Source: JBHJHP01 sp042219855
GTDB lineage: Bacteria; Bacteroidota; Bacteroidia; Bacteroidales; UBA5342
NCBI RefSeq assembly: GCF_042219855.1
Contig: NZ_JBHJHP010000009.1
Coordinates: 62,001-126,000 of the forward strand
Length of the DNA: 64,000 nucleotides
Direction: 5' to 3'
Shown one piece after another: positions 42,442 to 52,900 of the stretch. Made by a program: the position numbers and the translations under genes. The notes beneath the pieces were generated by a model. The model saw nothing but the letters and a program-made list of their open reading frames with translations. It was not told where the DNA came from and ran no database searches. Each line of letters opens with the position of its first letter. The first letter of the stretch is position 1.

Positions 42442-45093
42442 CTAATACTTTCTTCTGATCTCAATGGCATTCAACACCGCCTGTCCTTTAACGGGATCAA
42501 ACCGAACTGTTATACCTTCTTTCTGAACCATTACCGGCATTTTAAAATCAACTGCGGTGGCTGTTCCATACTGCTCTGCCAGGTTCAGATTCTCAAGCAC
42601 CAGCATATCGTTTACATACACATTAAATATACGCTGTCCTGCGTTTTCATCTTTCTTATCATCCATATCAATTTCATAAGCCATGGCCTTGCGGTCTTCT
42701 GACGATGTTAACTCTGCAAACAGCAGGGTGATTTCATATTCCCCTGCAGGAACATCGGCTTTAAATTCCTCCACATTAGTAATCTGCGTCTGATAAATCG
42801 GATCGTTTTCTGTCCCTGATATAGCCCAGTCACTACCATAACTCTTTCCATAGTCCGGTTCGTAAGTTTTTCCACCAATACTACCCCAACTTCCCTTAAC
42901 ATATTTCTTCGAGGGAATCCAAACGGCGTTGGTAAGATCATCCCAGAATTCGCGTTTATCGCCGAAAGATACTCTTAACACCTGATCAACGTCAAAACCG
43001 GCAGTTTGTCGGGGCTGAATTGTGAAGTTAACTACCTGACCGTCTTTAAAAATATCCGGTGTTACCGCCTCAAGCTGATTATTACCCTGTATAAACGGTA
43101 CATCCCAGCTGGCCTTGTAGTCCTTAACCTTCTTTACGCCAAGTGAAATTCCATTATGCATCAATTCCACCTCTGGCTGATTACTAAACACATTTATTTT
43201 TTGTGTAGAAACACTATTGCTGTTTTCATCTGCAAGTCCCGACCGGTAGAGACTTATCCCGGAGCCTATGGCAATAAACGGTTCTTTTAGAAGTGCCGCC
43301 TGATAAAAATAATAGCTGTCCTTGGGACGGCGATCATAGCTGACCAAACCTTTATTGTTAATGTGCGGTACCGCATCGATACGAAATTCGGAACTAAAAT
43401 CGGCCAGATTCCAGACATTTGATCCGGCAACATAATCACGTTTCAATATTTCCTGTAAATAATGCTGATGATAATACTGCTGATATTCCAGGGTAAAGTC
43501 AAAACGTTCCGGTTCTGATGAACGCAGTCTCGGATCAGCTCCGGCACCGTATTCGGTAATTATCATGGGCATATCAGGCAAAACCCGGTGATGTCTCTCC
43601 AGAAAATCCTCAAATCCATGAATATTATTCCCATACCAACCCGGATATAGATTCCAGCCCGCAATCATCGGAATATCAGTAAATCCGTTGTCATGGTATT
43701 TATTAAAATCGCCGTGAAACGGAATCATGGTGTAGCGCTCCTTATCCATGGCCCTGGAAATGGAGTCCAGTTGAGATGCCAGATGGTGCAGGTTTTTAAT
43801 ATACACCTTTCTTCTCTCCGGCTGATCCCGGTAAAGATCGTGAATAAATACTTCGTTCATGTAGGCCCAGATGATAACAGATGGATGGTTGTAACTCTGA
43901 TGTATCATCTCTTTCATCATGGTTTTACAGTTGTTGTAAAATGCTTCTGATTCCGTGATGTAATTTACGACAGGGATTTCAACCGATGCCACAATTCCGA
44001 GTTTATCACAGGTCTCCAGCACCCTGGGATCCTGAGGATAATGCGCTACACGTAAAAAATTACCACCCATTTCCTTTAACAATCGTACATCGTTTTCATG
44101 CAGTTTATCCGGCAAGGCATTGGCAAGATCTTTAAAATCCTGATGCCGGTTGACCCCAATCAGTTTACAGTGTTCGCCGTTGAGGAAAAATCCTTTTTCT
44201 GCATCAAACTTATACCAGCGCAATCCAAGCGGAGAGGAAGCCATATCTACAACCTCATTCTTCCTGGTTTTTAAGGAGCATTCTACCCTGTAGAGGTAAG
44301 GATCATCAACAGACCATAGTCTGGGATCGTTAACCTCCGGCATATCCATCATAACACTTCTGCTTTCTCCAGCCTTTAATTTTATACTTTGCTGAAAGCT
44401 GCTTACCACAACTCCGTTGTGATCTTTAATGACTACATCCAGAGTCATTTTTTGAGTTTGAGTTGTTTCATTTTTCAGCAGAGCCTCAACGTTCACCTGA
44501 GCCTGTTCCTTTGTAACGGCTGGTGTTCTGACATATATTCCTGAAGTACTATTCTGAACCAGATCAAAATGAACTGCTGATGTAGCGATCAAATGCACAT
44601 CGCGATAAATGCCTCCCATGAAACTAAAATCAGCACCTAAAGTTGGAATATCTTTGTTGAACCGGTTATTCACTTTTACCGTAACACTATTAATGCTATC
44701 CTCCTTTACAAGTGATGAAATGGGAACCGTAAACGCCGTGTAACCACCTTCATGTCTGGCGGCAAATTGATTATTTATATAAACCTCTGCTTCCTGGTTA
44801 ACCCCCTCAAAATGGAGGAAATAATACGAATCCCCCGAAGGAATATACAACTCTTTCCGGTACCACGCTTCACCACGATAATATCCTTTTTCGTCGTCGT
44901 AAATATCTTCGCTGTTAAAAGAGTGAGGCAGATTTATGGTTTCCCATTCAGTTGTTGCATTTACTTTTATTTCATCCCGTTCTCCCTTGAAAAAAAGCCA
45001 GTTGCTGTTTATAGTTCTGTCGCTTGCTGCGAAAGCAGTAACAGTTGTCAAAACGAATAAGATGCCGGCTATCAATATTTTAATCTTAGTCAT
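42442..45093 (-). CDS. GH2 glycoside hydrolase with C-terminal malectin-like domain
   Basis: 883 residues. Signal peptide about 1-22. GH2 order: sugar-binding domain (GYYRGEAWYRKELYIP, about 70-85), immunoglobulin-like domain (about 185-300), TIM barrel with NRHQDFKDLANALPDKLHEN, acid/base Glu414 in WAYMNEVF and nucleophile Glu514 in IITEYGAGAD. After an Ig-like segment, about residues 735-880 form a malectin-type carbohydrate-binding domain (AISGTENDPIYQTQITNVEE, then PAGEYEITLLFAEL). Beta-galactosidase is the most common activity, but beta-glucuronidase or other GH2 activities cannot be excluded. It lies downstream of the GH127-type genes. Confidence 0.87.
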   Translation of the reverse strand: MTKIKILIAGILFVLTTVTAFAASDRTINSNWLFFKGERDEIKVNATTEWETINLPHSFNSEDIYDDEKGYYRGEAWYRKELYIPSGDSYYFLHFEGVNQEAEVYINNQFAARHEGGYTAFTVPISSLVKEDSINSVTVKVNNRFNKDIPTLGADFSFMGGIYRDVHLIATSAVHFDLVQNSTSGIYVRTPAVTKEQAQVNVEALLKNETTQTQKMTLDVVIKDHNGVVVSSFQQSIKLKAGESRSVMMDMPEVNDPRLWSVDDPYLYRVECSLKTRKNEVVDMASSPLGLRWYKFDAEKGFFLNGEHCKLIGVNRHQDFKDLANALPDKLHENDVRLLKEMGGNFLRVAHYPQDPRVLETCDKLGIVASVEIPVVNYITESEAFYNNCKTMMKEMIHQSYNHPSVIIWAYMNEVFIHDLYRDQPERRKVYIKNLHHLASQLDSISRAMDKERYTMIPFHGDFNKYHDNGFTDIPMIAGWNLYPGWYGNNIHGFEDFLERHHRVLPDMPMIITEYGAGADPRLRSSEPERFDFTLEYQQYYHQHYLQEILKRDYVAGSNVWNLADFSSEFRIDAVPHINNKGLVSYDRRPKDSYYFYQAALLKEPFIAIGSGISLYRSGLADENSNSVSTQKINVFSNQPEVELMHNGISLGVKKVKDYKASWDVPFIQGNNQLEAVTPDIFKDGQVVNFTIQPRQTAGFDVDQVLRVSFGDKREFWDDLTNAVWIPSKKYVKGSWGSIGGKTYEPDYGKSYGSDWAISGTENDPIYQTQITNVEEFKADVPAGEYEITLLFAELTSSEDRKAMAYEIDMDDKKDENAGQRIFNVYVNDMLVLENLNLAEQYGTATAVDFKMPVMVQKEGITVRFDPVKGQAVLNAIEIRRKY

Positions 45094-45378
45094 TATAATA
45101 TTTTTAGATCATATTGTTTTGATGCTTAAAACGCCGGAAGACTAATAAACCCTCTAATGTCTTACTAATCGTTATTTGCATCATCGTATTTTCACTATGC
45201 TTGAATTTAAATATGCTTCCTAACCTTTTGAAGGATTTAAATTTAACATTATATGCAGTTTCTATTACAAAATACACTTTAAACTTTTAGCTGCAACATG
45301 AACCTGACCTTGTCCCGATCATTTAAACCTGTACGAATTGAATACTAATACCGAAAATTTCCACTCTGTAACGCTACG

Positions 45379-47382
45379 TTAATCACATACCGGAAATTCT
45401 GAAATTCGCAGTGTTGTACAACCATAAGGAACCAGAACAATATCTTCTTCCTTCTCTCCGGTCTTTCTTGCCGGGCTTGAAGGGGATGGAATTTTCCCTG
45501 CCGAAGCCCTCTCCATGGTCCACATGGGCAATCGTTTCCCTTTTGTTTTCACCATAATCGGTGCATTTTCGAGGTTCCAGGGATTGGAGGAAATCTCGTC
45601 AGACACTTCAGCTTTTAATTTTTTACCATAAATTTCATCTTTAACCAGTGCAAAGTTCCATGGCGATTTTGGCAAAACTTCCCAGAATGTATCATCATAG
45701 CCTTCTTTCTCCAGTTCTTTCCATTCTTCATCTATCCGAAGTGCATAAACCAGTGGTCCGCGCTCAATACCCACTGAATTTTCATACCAGTTGCTAATAC
45801 GAAAGTCCATATTGAGTTTAAGTACCACTTCGTCCCCGGAAGACCATTCCCTGTTTATAATGATTATATTATGAATTGATTTAGTATCAATTAATGCTCC
45901 GTTCAGTTTCACTTCAGCCTGCTGACACCACTCAGGAATGCGCAGATGAAAAGGAAATTCAACTTTCCCTGAAGTTTTTAGGGTAAACCTGATATCCTCT
46001 TTAAACGGATATGCTGTTGATTCGGTAATAGTTACCTCCTGCCCATCCCCGACTTTAGCAGTCACTTCAGAGGGTCCGTAAACGAGGGCTGCCAGTCCGT
46101 TTTCAGCTGTAGCGTACCACAGATTCTGTACAAACTTAGGCCATCCCTGGTGCATATTTGTGAGACAGCAAGGATATCCGCTGGTTGTACCAAATACAAT
46201 TCTGCCGTTCCCGTCATTAAAGAAATTCCTATCCTCATCAGTCACACAAATCTGATTGGCCTGCTGAAAATACTGCTTCCGCATGTAATCATCTGTGCTT
46301 TGAGAAGGCAACACATTATATGCAATTTTTTCAAGGTAATCGGCATAATGCACATCACCTGTAACAGGGAGAATGTTTTCAAAACTAAACATCATTTCCA
46401 CTGCAGAACAAAGTTCAGATCCCTGTGTCGGGTCGTTTCCGTGCAATCGTTCGTCTCCGCCATACATGCCGTTAACAAACCCATGACTATCCTGCAGAGC
46501 CGATAAACCGGATTTTACCGCATCAAGGTATTTTTGCTCGGGATGCTGCTGGTAAAACATGACCGGTTCCTTTAATCCCTGAGCCACATTAACACAATGT
46601 AAATCGGGAACCGGATTTAGACGGCGAATAGTATTATCCGAATACACTGTTGTCCAGTCAAACGTTTGCTGATGAATAATGTCAGCCAGTTCAAGCAGGA
46701 ATTTATCACCTGTGATATTATATAACCAGTGAACAACGGCCAGATTATCACCTCCACGGCGATTAGCCCAGAATGTGACATAACCCAGTTCATTTTCCGG
46801 AAGCATTTTCAACTGGTAACGAAAATAGTTGGTCATCAATGTGATGACGCGTTTGTCACCCGTTGCCATATAATATTGCTGGAGCACCTTAAGCATCACC
46901 ATTTTAGGCCACCAGTCCTCGCGCATTCCCTGTTGTGTTCCCGGAATGTGTTCATATCCTTCAGGGAGCGGACGAGGACCGAAATAGCCATCATCCTGCT
47001 GATTCTCAATGCTCCATTCGATCCATTTCTGTGCTTTGGCTTTTAAATCATCATCATCCAGAATATACGCCAGTGGTACAAGGCCATCCAGCCAGTAAGG
47101 TCCACGCTCCCAACCATCCCCGGTTCCACCAAGCCATCCGTTATCCGGACCACAAACCACGCTGTAAATACTGTCCAGATGACCAGTCAGACCATCACGC
47201 TGAAGTTCCAGCATTTTCAAAAGCATTCCCTGTGGCCTTATTGCACCAAGGGGCAAAGATGTGTAAGGCTGTGCCACCAAAGGTGCCTGATTTGTAATAT
47301 AAAGGGTGTTGCGCCTATCCTTAGCATTTGTAATTGGAAACAGGAAAACAACAACAAAAATTATCAGTATAAACTTCTTCAT
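45379..47382 (-). CDS. GH127-type beta-L-arabinofuranosidase-like protein (copy A)
   Basis: 667 residues. Signal peptide about 1-20. An alpha/alpha-barrel follows with GWLGGTGDGWERGPYWLDGL and DGYFGPRPLPEGYEH. In GH127 the active site has a Glu-x-Cys and a Cys-Cys pair that bind zinc and supply the nucleophile; here Glu323/Cys325 (SELCSAVEMM) and Cys405-Cys406 (GYPCCLTNM) fit. The sequence is clearly distant from the other two copies in the locus (longer loop set, PCC instead of WCC), so its specificity may differ. It starts 18 nt after the next upstream gene and is followed by a 285-nt gap. Confidence 0.8.
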   Translation of the reverse strand: MKKFILIIFVVVFLFPITNAKDRRNTLYITNQAPLVAQPYTSLPLGAIRPQGMLLKMLELQRDGLTGHLDSIYSVVCGPDNGWLGGTGDGWERGPYWLDGLVPLAYILDDDDLKAKAQKWIEWSIENQQDDGYFGPRPLPEGYEHIPGTQQGMREDWWPKMVMLKVLQQYYMATGDKRVITLMTNYFRYQLKMLPENELGYVTFWANRRGGDNLAVVHWLYNITGDKFLLELADIIHQQTFDWTTVYSDNTIRRLNPVPDLHCVNVAQGLKEPVMFYQQHPEQKYLDAVKSGLSALQDSHGFVNGMYGGDERLHGNDPTQGSELCSAVEMMFSFENILPVTGDVHYADYLEKIAYNVLPSQSTDDYMRKQYFQQANQICVTDEDRNFFNDGNGRIVFGTTSGYPCCLTNMHQGWPKFVQNLWYATAENGLAALVYGPSEVTAKVGDGQEVTITESTAYPFKEDIRFTLKTSGKVEFPFHLRIPEWCQQAEVKLNGALIDTKSIHNIIIINREWSSGDEVVLKLNMDFRISNWYENSVGIERGPLVYALRIDEEWKELEKEGYDDTFWEVLPKSPWNFALVKDEIYGKKLKAEVSDEISSNPWNLENAPIMVKTKGKRLPMWTMERASAGKIPSPSSPARKTGEKEEDIVLVPYGCTTLRISEFPVCD

Positions 47383-47400
47383 TTTTTTGTCTGCAAATGG

Positions 47401-49869
47401 TTAGTAAAAAAGATAGTCAGGAAATTTATCCGGGTCGGCAGTCACCTTTACACCAAAAATATGGCCGGTCTTCATCCCCTCAGGAGCCTTAAACTTCACA
47501 GTTACTTTATCCTTTACCCCGGTCATTTCAGGGCTAAGTTCATAAACTTCTTCATAATATGTTAAAGGCCACCTTTCATAAAGGTTCTCCGTTTTAACAG
47601 GCTTATTGTTAACGTACAGTTCAACGGCCTGGTTCCGGGATGCACCTCCCCAGTAAGTAACAACAAGATAATTTGGGGTGAATCCGGGATTGATTTTCAG
47701 ATCATAGGAGAACCAGCCATCTTCTTCAGCATAGCGGCCAATGCGATTGTTTTCCCAGAAATGACGGTCATCTTTAATTGCTGACCTTATCATTCTCTCG
47801 CCCTTAAGGTTGTGTGATTTTTCATCATTTTCCGATGACGGGTTCACCTCATCCTGAACCACCTTTTTGCGGAAAGTCATTTCATCAGAAGAATAGATTT
47901 TCCAATATACAGAATAGCGCTGATGGTGCATTTTGTAATATGGGATAAGGCTTATCTCTTTGGAGCCACCATTTAATTGACCTGCATTATGGGTTATAAA
48001 TTTTAACGGATCCCTTTTATCCTGTTTAATCCAGTTCGTTAAATCAATTTTATCGGCTACAAACACCGGGATATCTGCTGTTTCTGTGATCCAGTCGTTA
48101 TAATGCAATGCCCTGCTGACCAAATCGCTTCCCGGCATTTTATCTTTTCCAAGTTCACCGGCTAAAACAAGCGGGCCATAAAATATGCTGCTCAGATACG
48201 GGTCATCGTTGGAATTTTCAAGATACAGATCCATGGGCATCTCAATCTTGATTACATCATCTGCTTTCCAATTGTGTGTCAGGCGGATATAGCTACCCTG
48301 CACGGCTTCAAATGCTACCGGTTCATTATTGATCCGGATTTTGGGTAAGCGTTTTGACCAGGCAGGATAACGGAGATAAACCTGGTGATGAAAAGATTGG
48401 TTCTCATCTATCTTAATTGTTATGATATCATCTTCAGGGAAAGCTGTTTCCATGGTACATTTCAACCCTTTTTCTTCCCAGTTCAGTTGAGACGGGATAA
48501 ACAGGTTCACGTACAAATCCCTGTTATTATGTAAAAATATAGCCTCCCCGTATTTGGAATGATTCTCCATCCCCGTTCCGACACAGCACCAGATCCCTTC
48601 CAGATCGAAACCATTGCTGTACGATTTAAAAGAACCCGGCTTCAATGCGGTGTAATACGTTACGCCACCGCTTTCAGGGTCCTGTGATGCCAGAATATGA
48701 TTGTAAAGGGTCCGTTCGAAGTAATCCATGTAACGCAAATCACCCGTGGACTCAAAATAATTCAGCGATACTTTCAGCATGTTGTACGAATTGCAGGTTT
48801 CGCAGGAGGTAAATCCCAGACGTTCTGTAATCTCTCCCGGTCGCCCAAACCTTTCGTAACAGCTGTTTCCACCAATGCTGGTGGTATGATCGCGATAGAC
48901 CATATCGAGAAAATTTTCAGTAGCTTTGCGGCTAACCTCATCACCGGTTAACTGGTACTGCCTTGCTGTGCCAACAAATATCGGTATCTGTGCATTAGCA
49001 TGCCGGCCATAAAGGATATCCTTCCCATTGGCAATATTCAGTACTACCTTTTGATGATTAAATTTCATGGAAACATCCATATAACGTCTTTCTCCGGTAA
49101 GGGCGTACAGGTCGGCAAATACTTCATTCATTCCTCCATGCTCCAGATCAAGCATCCCATCAAACAAATCCGGGTTGGCCTTTAATACAAAATCTGCAAT
49201 TTCGTCTGCCTCTTCTCTGTATAGTTTCAGCGCTTTTTCATTTCCGGTATAGAGATAAGCATCCCGGAAAGCGGCCAGTTCCTTGTGTGTGCCATACCAG
49301 AAATTCCCTGACGTTCCTCCCCATGGATAGCCCAGTTCATCCGGAGCATCCAGTGTAAGTTTCCCACTCAATACAGTATTGAAAGCCTTCGTCCTCCAGG
49401 GGCGGAGATCCTTATTTTCGTCATGCATTTTCTCGTGGCACTGATCAATTACATCAATCATATAAGTGACACGCTCTAAAAAGCGTGCATCACCCGTCTG
49501 TGCATACATGAGCGAAATGCCGGACAGATAATGCTCCCAGTAGGCTGGACGCGTTCCTTCCGGTTGATTAGATCCCGGATATGGTCCTTTCTTTTCAAGG
49601 CCTGCCTGTCTGCGCTGGCGGTTAAGCATAAGGTCAACATCTGCATCGAGCAAATACTGCTGCGAGATTTTCATTGCAGTAAAAAATGGACTTTCCGGAA
49701 GCAGGCGAACATCTGACAAAGCAAAGGTTTGCCAAAGCTTAGGCCTGGCCGGAAAAACGACAGCTTTGTCATCAAGTTCATTCGCATGCACAGCCTGAAC
49801 CGTTAGCATGATGGCCATCACCAGAACACTTAGCTTAATATAGATTGTATTGATACTAAATCTTTCCAT
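47401..49869 (-). CDS. GH127/GH146-type beta-L-arabinofuranosidase-like protein (copy B)
   Basis: About 822 residues from the second ATG (49869); an ATG at 49881 would add MFFV. Signal peptide to about residue 30 (AVHANEL). The GH127/146 barrel spans about 40-560 with the full motif set: Glu361 and Cys363 in TSCETCNSYNM and Cys432-Cys433 in WCCVGTGMENHSKYGE (numbered from 49881). The C-terminal part (about 660-826) has a beta-rich accessory region (DGWFSYDLKINPGFTPNYLV). It should remove terminal beta-L-arabinofuranose from arabinan-, extensin- or rhamnogalacturonan-type side chains; the linkage is not visible. Confidence 0.85.
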   Translation of the reverse strand: MERFSINTIYIKLSVLVMAIMLTVQAVHANELDDKAVVFPARPKLWQTFALSDVRLLPESPFFTAMKISQQYLLDADVDLMLNRQRRQAGLEKKGPYPGSNQPEGTRPAYWEHYLSGISLMYAQTGDARFLERVTYMIDVIDQCHEKMHDENKDLRPWRTKAFNTVLSGKLTLDAPDELGYPWGGTSGNFWYGTHKELAAFRDAYLYTGNEKALKLYREEADEIADFVLKANPDLFDGMLDLEHGGMNEVFADLYALTGERRYMDVSMKFNHQKVVLNIANGKDILYGRHANAQIPIFVGTARQYQLTGDEVSRKATENFLDMVYRDHTTSIGGNSCYERFGRPGEITERLGFTSCETCNSYNMLKVSLNYFESTGDLRYMDYFERTLYNHILASQDPESGGVTYYTALKPGSFKSYSNGFDLEGIWCCVGTGMENHSKYGEAIFLHNNRDLYVNLFIPSQLNWEEKGLKCTMETAFPEDDIITIKIDENQSFHHQVYLRYPAWSKRLPKIRINNEPVAFEAVQGSYIRLTHNWKADDVIKIEMPMDLYLENSNDDPYLSSIFYGPLVLAGELGKDKMPGSDLVSRALHYNDWITETADIPVFVADKIDLTNWIKQDKRDPLKFITHNAGQLNGGSKEISLIPYYKMHHQRYSVYWKIYSSDEMTFRKKVVQDEVNPSSENDEKSHNLKGERMIRSAIKDDRHFWENNRIGRYAEEDGWFSYDLKINPGFTPNYLVVTYWGGASRNQAVELYVNNKPVKTENLYERWPLTYYEEVYELSPEMTGVKDKVTVKFKAPEGMKTGHIFGVKVTADPDKFPDYLFY

Positions 49870-49908
49870 TACAAAAAACATTCTATCATGTATGTATTAC
49901 CAGGATTA

Positions 49909-52900
49909 CTAATTCAGATTAACCATGAACTTAGATACATAAATATTGTCCTCATTTGTACATCGGACCAGATAAACACCGGAACGAAGATTTAAATCTA
50001 TGGTATGAAAGCTGCTTTTAACCACTTCAGACAGAATCTGCCTTCCATTGACATCGATAACCTGAAACTTGTATCCCTCTGCATTTTTTATGGTCAGCTG
50101 TTGTTTTGCATACCATGTTATAATATGATTTGCAGAAGATTCAAAAGTTTCATTCAAATCCGTATGAGGATCGTCTCCGGTTTTTGTTTTAACAATATCG
50201 TCAGTAGTCGTTATCTTAACACCATAAAGTGATAAAAGTCCACCCTTAAAAGTTATCTCCACAGCCTTTTTACCGTTTGTGAGATTTTTGGGAATCGGAT
50301 AATACCGCACTGCAAAATCCAGTGGAGCAAGACGGGTAATACTTCCCTGTTGTGCAAACTCAACATTATCGGCATACATACTAAAGTTACCGTAACCGGA
50401 CGGTTCCTGTCCAAAGTACGTAAGCTGAAGGTAATATTGTGTATCGGGATGCAATTCAGGATCAAGCAGGTCAAGCTTATAAGCTATAAAACCATCAGCC
50501 TGTGCATCGCGAAACCGGTGGTAGGAGTTTCCCCAGAACGGAAACACACCATAACCTGCCCCTGAAGCACTGTGACGTACATTATGATTCGCTTCACTAA
50601 CTGCATTACCGGTCAGCACACGATCCGGAATAATGAGTTTTTCCATTTCCGCATCACTGCTGTCAGCTATTTTCCAGTAAAGCGTATATCGTCTGTGATG
50701 CGTATCATAAAATGGTTTTAACACATAGTTTTTTTCCAGTCCGTAAGTTTCAAATTCAAACTTACCTTCTGTTTTTCTCAGCCATGAACCTATACTGTCT
50801 CTTCTTCCGTTTAACTCCGGAAAATAATCCGGTAGATTCGGATTTGTAATATCCTGTTGAGGAGCACTGGAGCCTACGTCAGTCTGCCCCACTGCTCCCA
50901 TGTCTCCTGCCAGCAGTACCGGACCATAAAACAGTGCAGACACATTGTAATCATCCGGTAAGTCTTCCATATGAAAATTGCATGGCAATACTATCCTTAT
51001 TTCATCTCCGGACGACCAGTTTCCGGAAATTGTTATTTTTTCACCCGGTTCTGCCAATATGGTCTCCTGGTTACCGTTGATAAAAATCTTCATGCTCTCT
51101 TTTTCTGCCCATGAAGGATAGCGGATGAAAAATGATTTGTTGAAAGAACCGGCATCATTGATTGTTATATTAATCTCATCAGAAGCCGGGAAATCTGTTT
51201 TCATTTCCAGCTTTAAACCTGACTCTGAATCTGAGAGCGTTGAAGGAATAAACAGGTTTAGCAGTATGCCATCATCATTTTTAAAATAGATGGCATCAAC
51301 GTATTTTACATGACTTTCCATACCAGTTCCAACGCAACACCAGAAATTATTGTAGAGGTTATCGTACATTTTGAACTGGCCCGGTAACATTCCTGTATAG
51401 TAAGTTATCCCCTCGCCTTCCACCGGAGATAAACAGGCCAGAATATGGTTGTAGAGTGTTTTTTCGTAGTAATCAAGATATTCATCTTTCCCTTCAAGTG
51501 TAAAAAGTCGTTTTGCAAGCTTCAGCATATTGTACGACGAGCAGGTTTCGCTGCTTCTTGTACCAAGCCGGTAGGTCAGCTGGTCCGGAATTCCAAATCG
51601 TTCGTTATTTCCGTTACCGCCGTCACACAAGGTATGGTGATCCAGCACCATATTAAAAAAGTTGTGCCCGGTTTTTCTGCTTGTTTCATTTCCACTGTAT
51701 AAATAATTTACGGTAGAACCCAGGGCCATAGGCACATGAAAATTGGAATGTCTACCGGAAAGATCATCGACGTTATTACTCATACTTGTGGCAAAATTTT
51801 GCCTGGTAAAACGCAAAGCACCATCAAGGTATTTGGTATGGCCACTTAATGCATAAGCATCCGTAAGGGTTTCAACATATCCTCCATGTTCCGCCTCAAG
51901 TATTTTCTGCATATTGGCTTCATCAAAATTCTGCATCCACATTAAGAGCCAGTCGCTGAATTTTAAGAAGGCAATTCTCGCTTTTTCATTGTATGTGTAC
52001 AAGTAAGCATCTCTGAGGGCAGCAAATATTTTATGATGTGCATAAAGGAAAATACCAACACCGTTAATATCCCACGGGTGCCCGTTCTCATCCCAACCAC
52101 CAAGGGACACTTTTTTTTCTTTAGCCGTCTTATCAAAAGCCCATGTGGTACCATCGGCAAATGAAAAGAATCCATCTCCCATGACATCCTGAGCATCAGA
52201 AATGATATCAACACATTGATTAGCCCTGTTAAGTAATTCATTATCACCGGTTGCAGCATAACCCATTGATACCGCAGACAGATAATGAGCAAATGAACAG
52301 CCGTAACCGCCATCTTCCCAACCTCCGTAGTTGGAATACGTATTGATGCCTTTATTATATTTCAGGGTATTGGCAAACAGCCTGTTTACAACCAATGTTT
52401 TCAGATACCTTATTTCTTTATCCTGGGCCTGTTTAATTCTGCTGTTTGTTAACCGGACTTCCTGATAATCGTACGAATTCCATAAGGTTTCGATTGCCGG
52501 ATCAACAGGAGATCCAAAATCCACCTTCTGTGATATGTATAAATCAGCTTTTCGTGGCACTTTACCCGGAAAGTCATTTCCAATATTTCCCAAAGCAAAG
52601 ATATCCGGCTTATTATCTCCGTTAAAATCGTCTACAATGTATTGTCCCCCGCTCAAAGGCGCCAGTGATGACATATCGGGACTGTATCCTTCCGGCGTTG
52701 ATTTAATGTACTGCATGAAACCACCCTCGCCGTCACCCAGAAGAACATAGGCTTTTTTGGTAATGCTTCCGTTTGGTTCAGATAGTTTATCTTTATTGTT
52801 TTCTCCGGCGTATATAATATCCTGGTTCCCATCCTGATTCATATCCGCTACTGCAACTGCGGCCTGCTCAACGCCCATAAAACCATTCGCTTCCTGTTCT

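Noticed and set aside
41469..42470. Longer start of the GH43-like gene at 42470
   Set aside because: It overlaps the end of the GH2 gene by 29 nt and places 11 polar residues before the signal peptide; the ATG at 42437 is preferred.
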